Source of the DNA: Euleptes europaea
Lineage: Eukaryota > Chordata > Lepidosauria > Squamata > Sphaerodactylidae
Reading direction: 5' to 3'
DNA length: 64,000 bases
Assembly (NCBI RefSeq): GCF_029931775.1
Contig: NC_079312.1
Location: 8,997,821-9,061,820 of the forward strand
The position numbers and the translations under genes are program-made. Shown piece after piece: positions 62,342-64,000 of the stretch. The number at the start of each line of letters is the position of its first letter. The first letter of the stretch is position 1. A model generated the notes under the pieces. The model had not been told where the DNA came from, did not search any database, and was given only the letters and a program-made list of their open reading frames with translations.

Positions 62342-62545
62342 CCAGGTGGGGCCTGAAGGTTCTCCTGGGATTACAGCAGCTGATTTCCAGACCTCCGAGT
62401 TCAGTTCCCCTATAGAAAACGGTAGCTTCGGAAGTTGGACCTTACAATATACACTACAGAGTCTAGGAGAAGCTGAAGTCTCCTCAAGGCTCTGTCCCGA
62501 AAAGTCCAGGAATCCCCCGAGCAGGTGATGGCGACCCTCTCCAAT
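62342..62545 (-). repeat. ~220-bp TIR repeat copy
   Basis: CAGGTGGGGCCTGAAGGTTC, GGATTACAGCAGCTGATTTC, GGAATCCCCCGAGCAGGTGA, ending GATGGCGACCCT. Confidence 0.6.
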
Positions 62546-63083
62546 AGGGCAGAATCACAAAGGAGTAATAGGGAGCGGTCTCGCTGGCATGTTGTTTAGA
62601 GGAACAGGGAAGATCCTACAGGAACACAGATGTTCAGTGCAGCCCTAAAACCATTTTGCTGGGAATGAGCCCTATTGAATAGGAGGATTATGGGTGGGCC
62701 TGCTTTGGATTGCTTCAAGTGAGCTTGCTTTAGAAAGCCTGAGTTTTCTTCTCATCCCCAAAACCGTGAGGACGGATTGATGCAAAGTAGTCAGACACAA
62801 AGCTTGTAGCATCTTTAAAGTGCCAGGGACACTTAACTTTCCCAGAGAACCTTACAGGCATCTCTAAAAAAAGCTTTCTATGTCACATAACAAAATTATA
62901 TTACCAACCACAAGTGGCACTTTCATTCTGATCCATCGTGTGTCTCCATTCTCTTTTGTTTTCCTTCTGTCACGTTGCTATCTGTCTCTCCCTCCTTCCC
63001 CGCAGGGAGAATCCTCTCTTCATACCCAAGTGAGTAAAGGGACCTTTTCACAGTCGGAAGCGACCCGATAGAAGCGGAAGGAG

Positions 63084-63506
63084 ATGGAAGGGCAGGACCC
63101 GGAAGGACCTGGACCTTCCAAGAGAGCAAGGAAAGGTCCCCTGCCCATCCAGGCTGGGAGTAGCATCGAATCCTGGGAGAGAGCTGTGCCAGAGATCCGG
63201 AATCAGGAGCTCCTGAACTCAGAAGTATATTGCCAACGCTTCCGGCAGTTCCGCTATTGGGAGGCTGATGGGCCCCGGGAGGTCTGCAGCCAGCTCCATT
63301 TACTTTGCAAACAATGGCTGAAGCCAGAGAAACACACCAAGAAGCAAATCCTGGACCTGGTGATCCTGGAGCAGTACCTGACCATCCTGCCGCAGGAAAT
63401 GCGGTGCTGGATAAGAGGATGTAGGCCGGAGAACAGTTCCCAAGCAGTGGCCCTGGCCGAAGGTTTCCTCCTGAGTCAGGCAGAGGAGAAGAGGTGGGCA
63501 GAAAAG
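63084..63506 (+). CDS. Gene E: SCAN-domain gene, first coding exon (rest outside window)
   Basis: Exon 63006-63506, acceptor CTTCCCCGCAG, donor GAAAAG|GTGAGG, phase 0. From ATG 63084 it encodes 141 residues: a proline- and charge-rich leader ([18 protein letters not shown]) and a SCAN domain at about residues 48-132 ([55 protein letters not shown]). It is of the short-SCAN type of gene A, not the extended type of B and C. KRAB or finger exons must lie beyond position 64000. A hAT element starts 62 bp into the intron. Whether the whole gene is functional cannot be judged here. Confidence 0.85.
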
Positions 63507-63567
63507 GTGAGGGCTTTTCTTTCCAGGTATTCCAATTCAAGCAACAATGTAAGACATTACCCTAAAG

Positions 63568-63993
63568 CAGGGGTGGGGAACCTTTTTTCTGCCAAGGGCC
63601 ATTTGGATATTTATAACATAATTCGCGGGCCACACATTCTGGCCCAGCCCCCTTTAACCCCTCCATTGTCACCCCTTCTGCCCCCAGCCCTCTTGTAGTA
63701 CAGAGGAAATACGTTTCTCCACAGCCCAGGTGGGAAAGGGTTAACATAGTTTCCTGGGCGGTCCTAGCAGCTCCATAGCTAATGACTCTTCTGCAAGGGG
63801 GAAAGAAGATTCCTTTTCTCGGGAAAACAAACTCACATCTGCCTTGAATAGAGGCTATTCCTGGCCGCGAGAGGGGGTGGATCGCCAGTCTTAGATCCTT
63901 CTGAGCTAGAGATCTGCCAAGACCCACGAAGGGCCAGACCAAATGATTTCGCGGGCCTTATATGGCCCCCGGGCCTGACGTTCCCCACCCCTG
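63568..63993 (+). mobile_element. hAT-type element in gene E intron, at the window edge
   Basis: CAGGGGTGGGGAACC start, GTTCCCCACCCCTG end. Left duplication CCCTAAAG (63560-63567); the right copy shows 7 of 8 bases (CCCTAAA) before the window ends at 64000. Confidence 0.9.
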
Positions 63994-64000
63994 CCCTAAA

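Overview
This is vertebrate, almost certainly squamate reptile, nuclear DNA. Its genes are intron-containing C2H2 zinc finger genes with SCAN and/or KRAB exons. Its repeats are typical of lizards: CR1-type LINEs, a Sauria-SINE-like family, two other tRNA-type SINEs, a 5S-rRNA-derived SINE, Penelope-like retroelements, L1, and many hAT elements with 8-bp target duplications. No rRNA or tRNA gene, operon or CRISPR array was seen. The squamate assignment is inferred from repeat type; the species was not determined.

The window is part of a zinc finger gene cluster. Five genes can be assembled from exons with matching splice sites and phases. Gene A (minus, runs off the left edge, exons 4390-3941, 3774-3645, 2844-2792, 2434-2308, 556-1) is SCAN + KRAB-A + at least four fingers. 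Gene B (minus, 19621-13884, three exons, 560 aa) and gene C (minus, 30332-26293, three exons, 567 aa) are paralogues with an extended SCAN exon, a middle exon that looks like a decayed KRAB-A box, and a finger exon. Gene D (plus, 40611-46127, four exons, 453 aa) is KRAB-A + KRAB-B + ten fingers. Gene E (plus, 63084 onward, runs off the right edge) shows only its SCAN exon. A to C point left, D and E point right. All are predicted nuclear DNA-binding regulators. SCAN domains mediate homo- or heterodimerisation; canonical KRAB boxes recruit TRIM28/KAP1. A dead finger exon (25150-26030) lies 3' of gene C, and a trail of dead fingers (46128-46650) lies 3' of gene D.

The rest is intron and intergenic DNA packed with repeats. 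The most unusual layer is a set of short retroposons carrying hammerhead-ribozyme-like motifs. They often occur as snap-back palindromes (8413-8647, 22236-22470, 22691-22788, 39429-39706, 60344-60568) flanked by 11-15 bp target duplications. One fragment (47258-47985) joins the same 3' tail to a Penelope-like GIY-YIG C-terminus. Three other long inverted-repeat insertions (6825-7070, 7088-7531, 30656-31112) all sit at the same ~15-bp site inside copies of one ~220-bp repeat family. Two GC/CpG-rich stretches (20640-21290 and 56280-57240) are candidate promoters of genes B and E. One solo LTR (28471-28861) has a clean 5-bp duplication.
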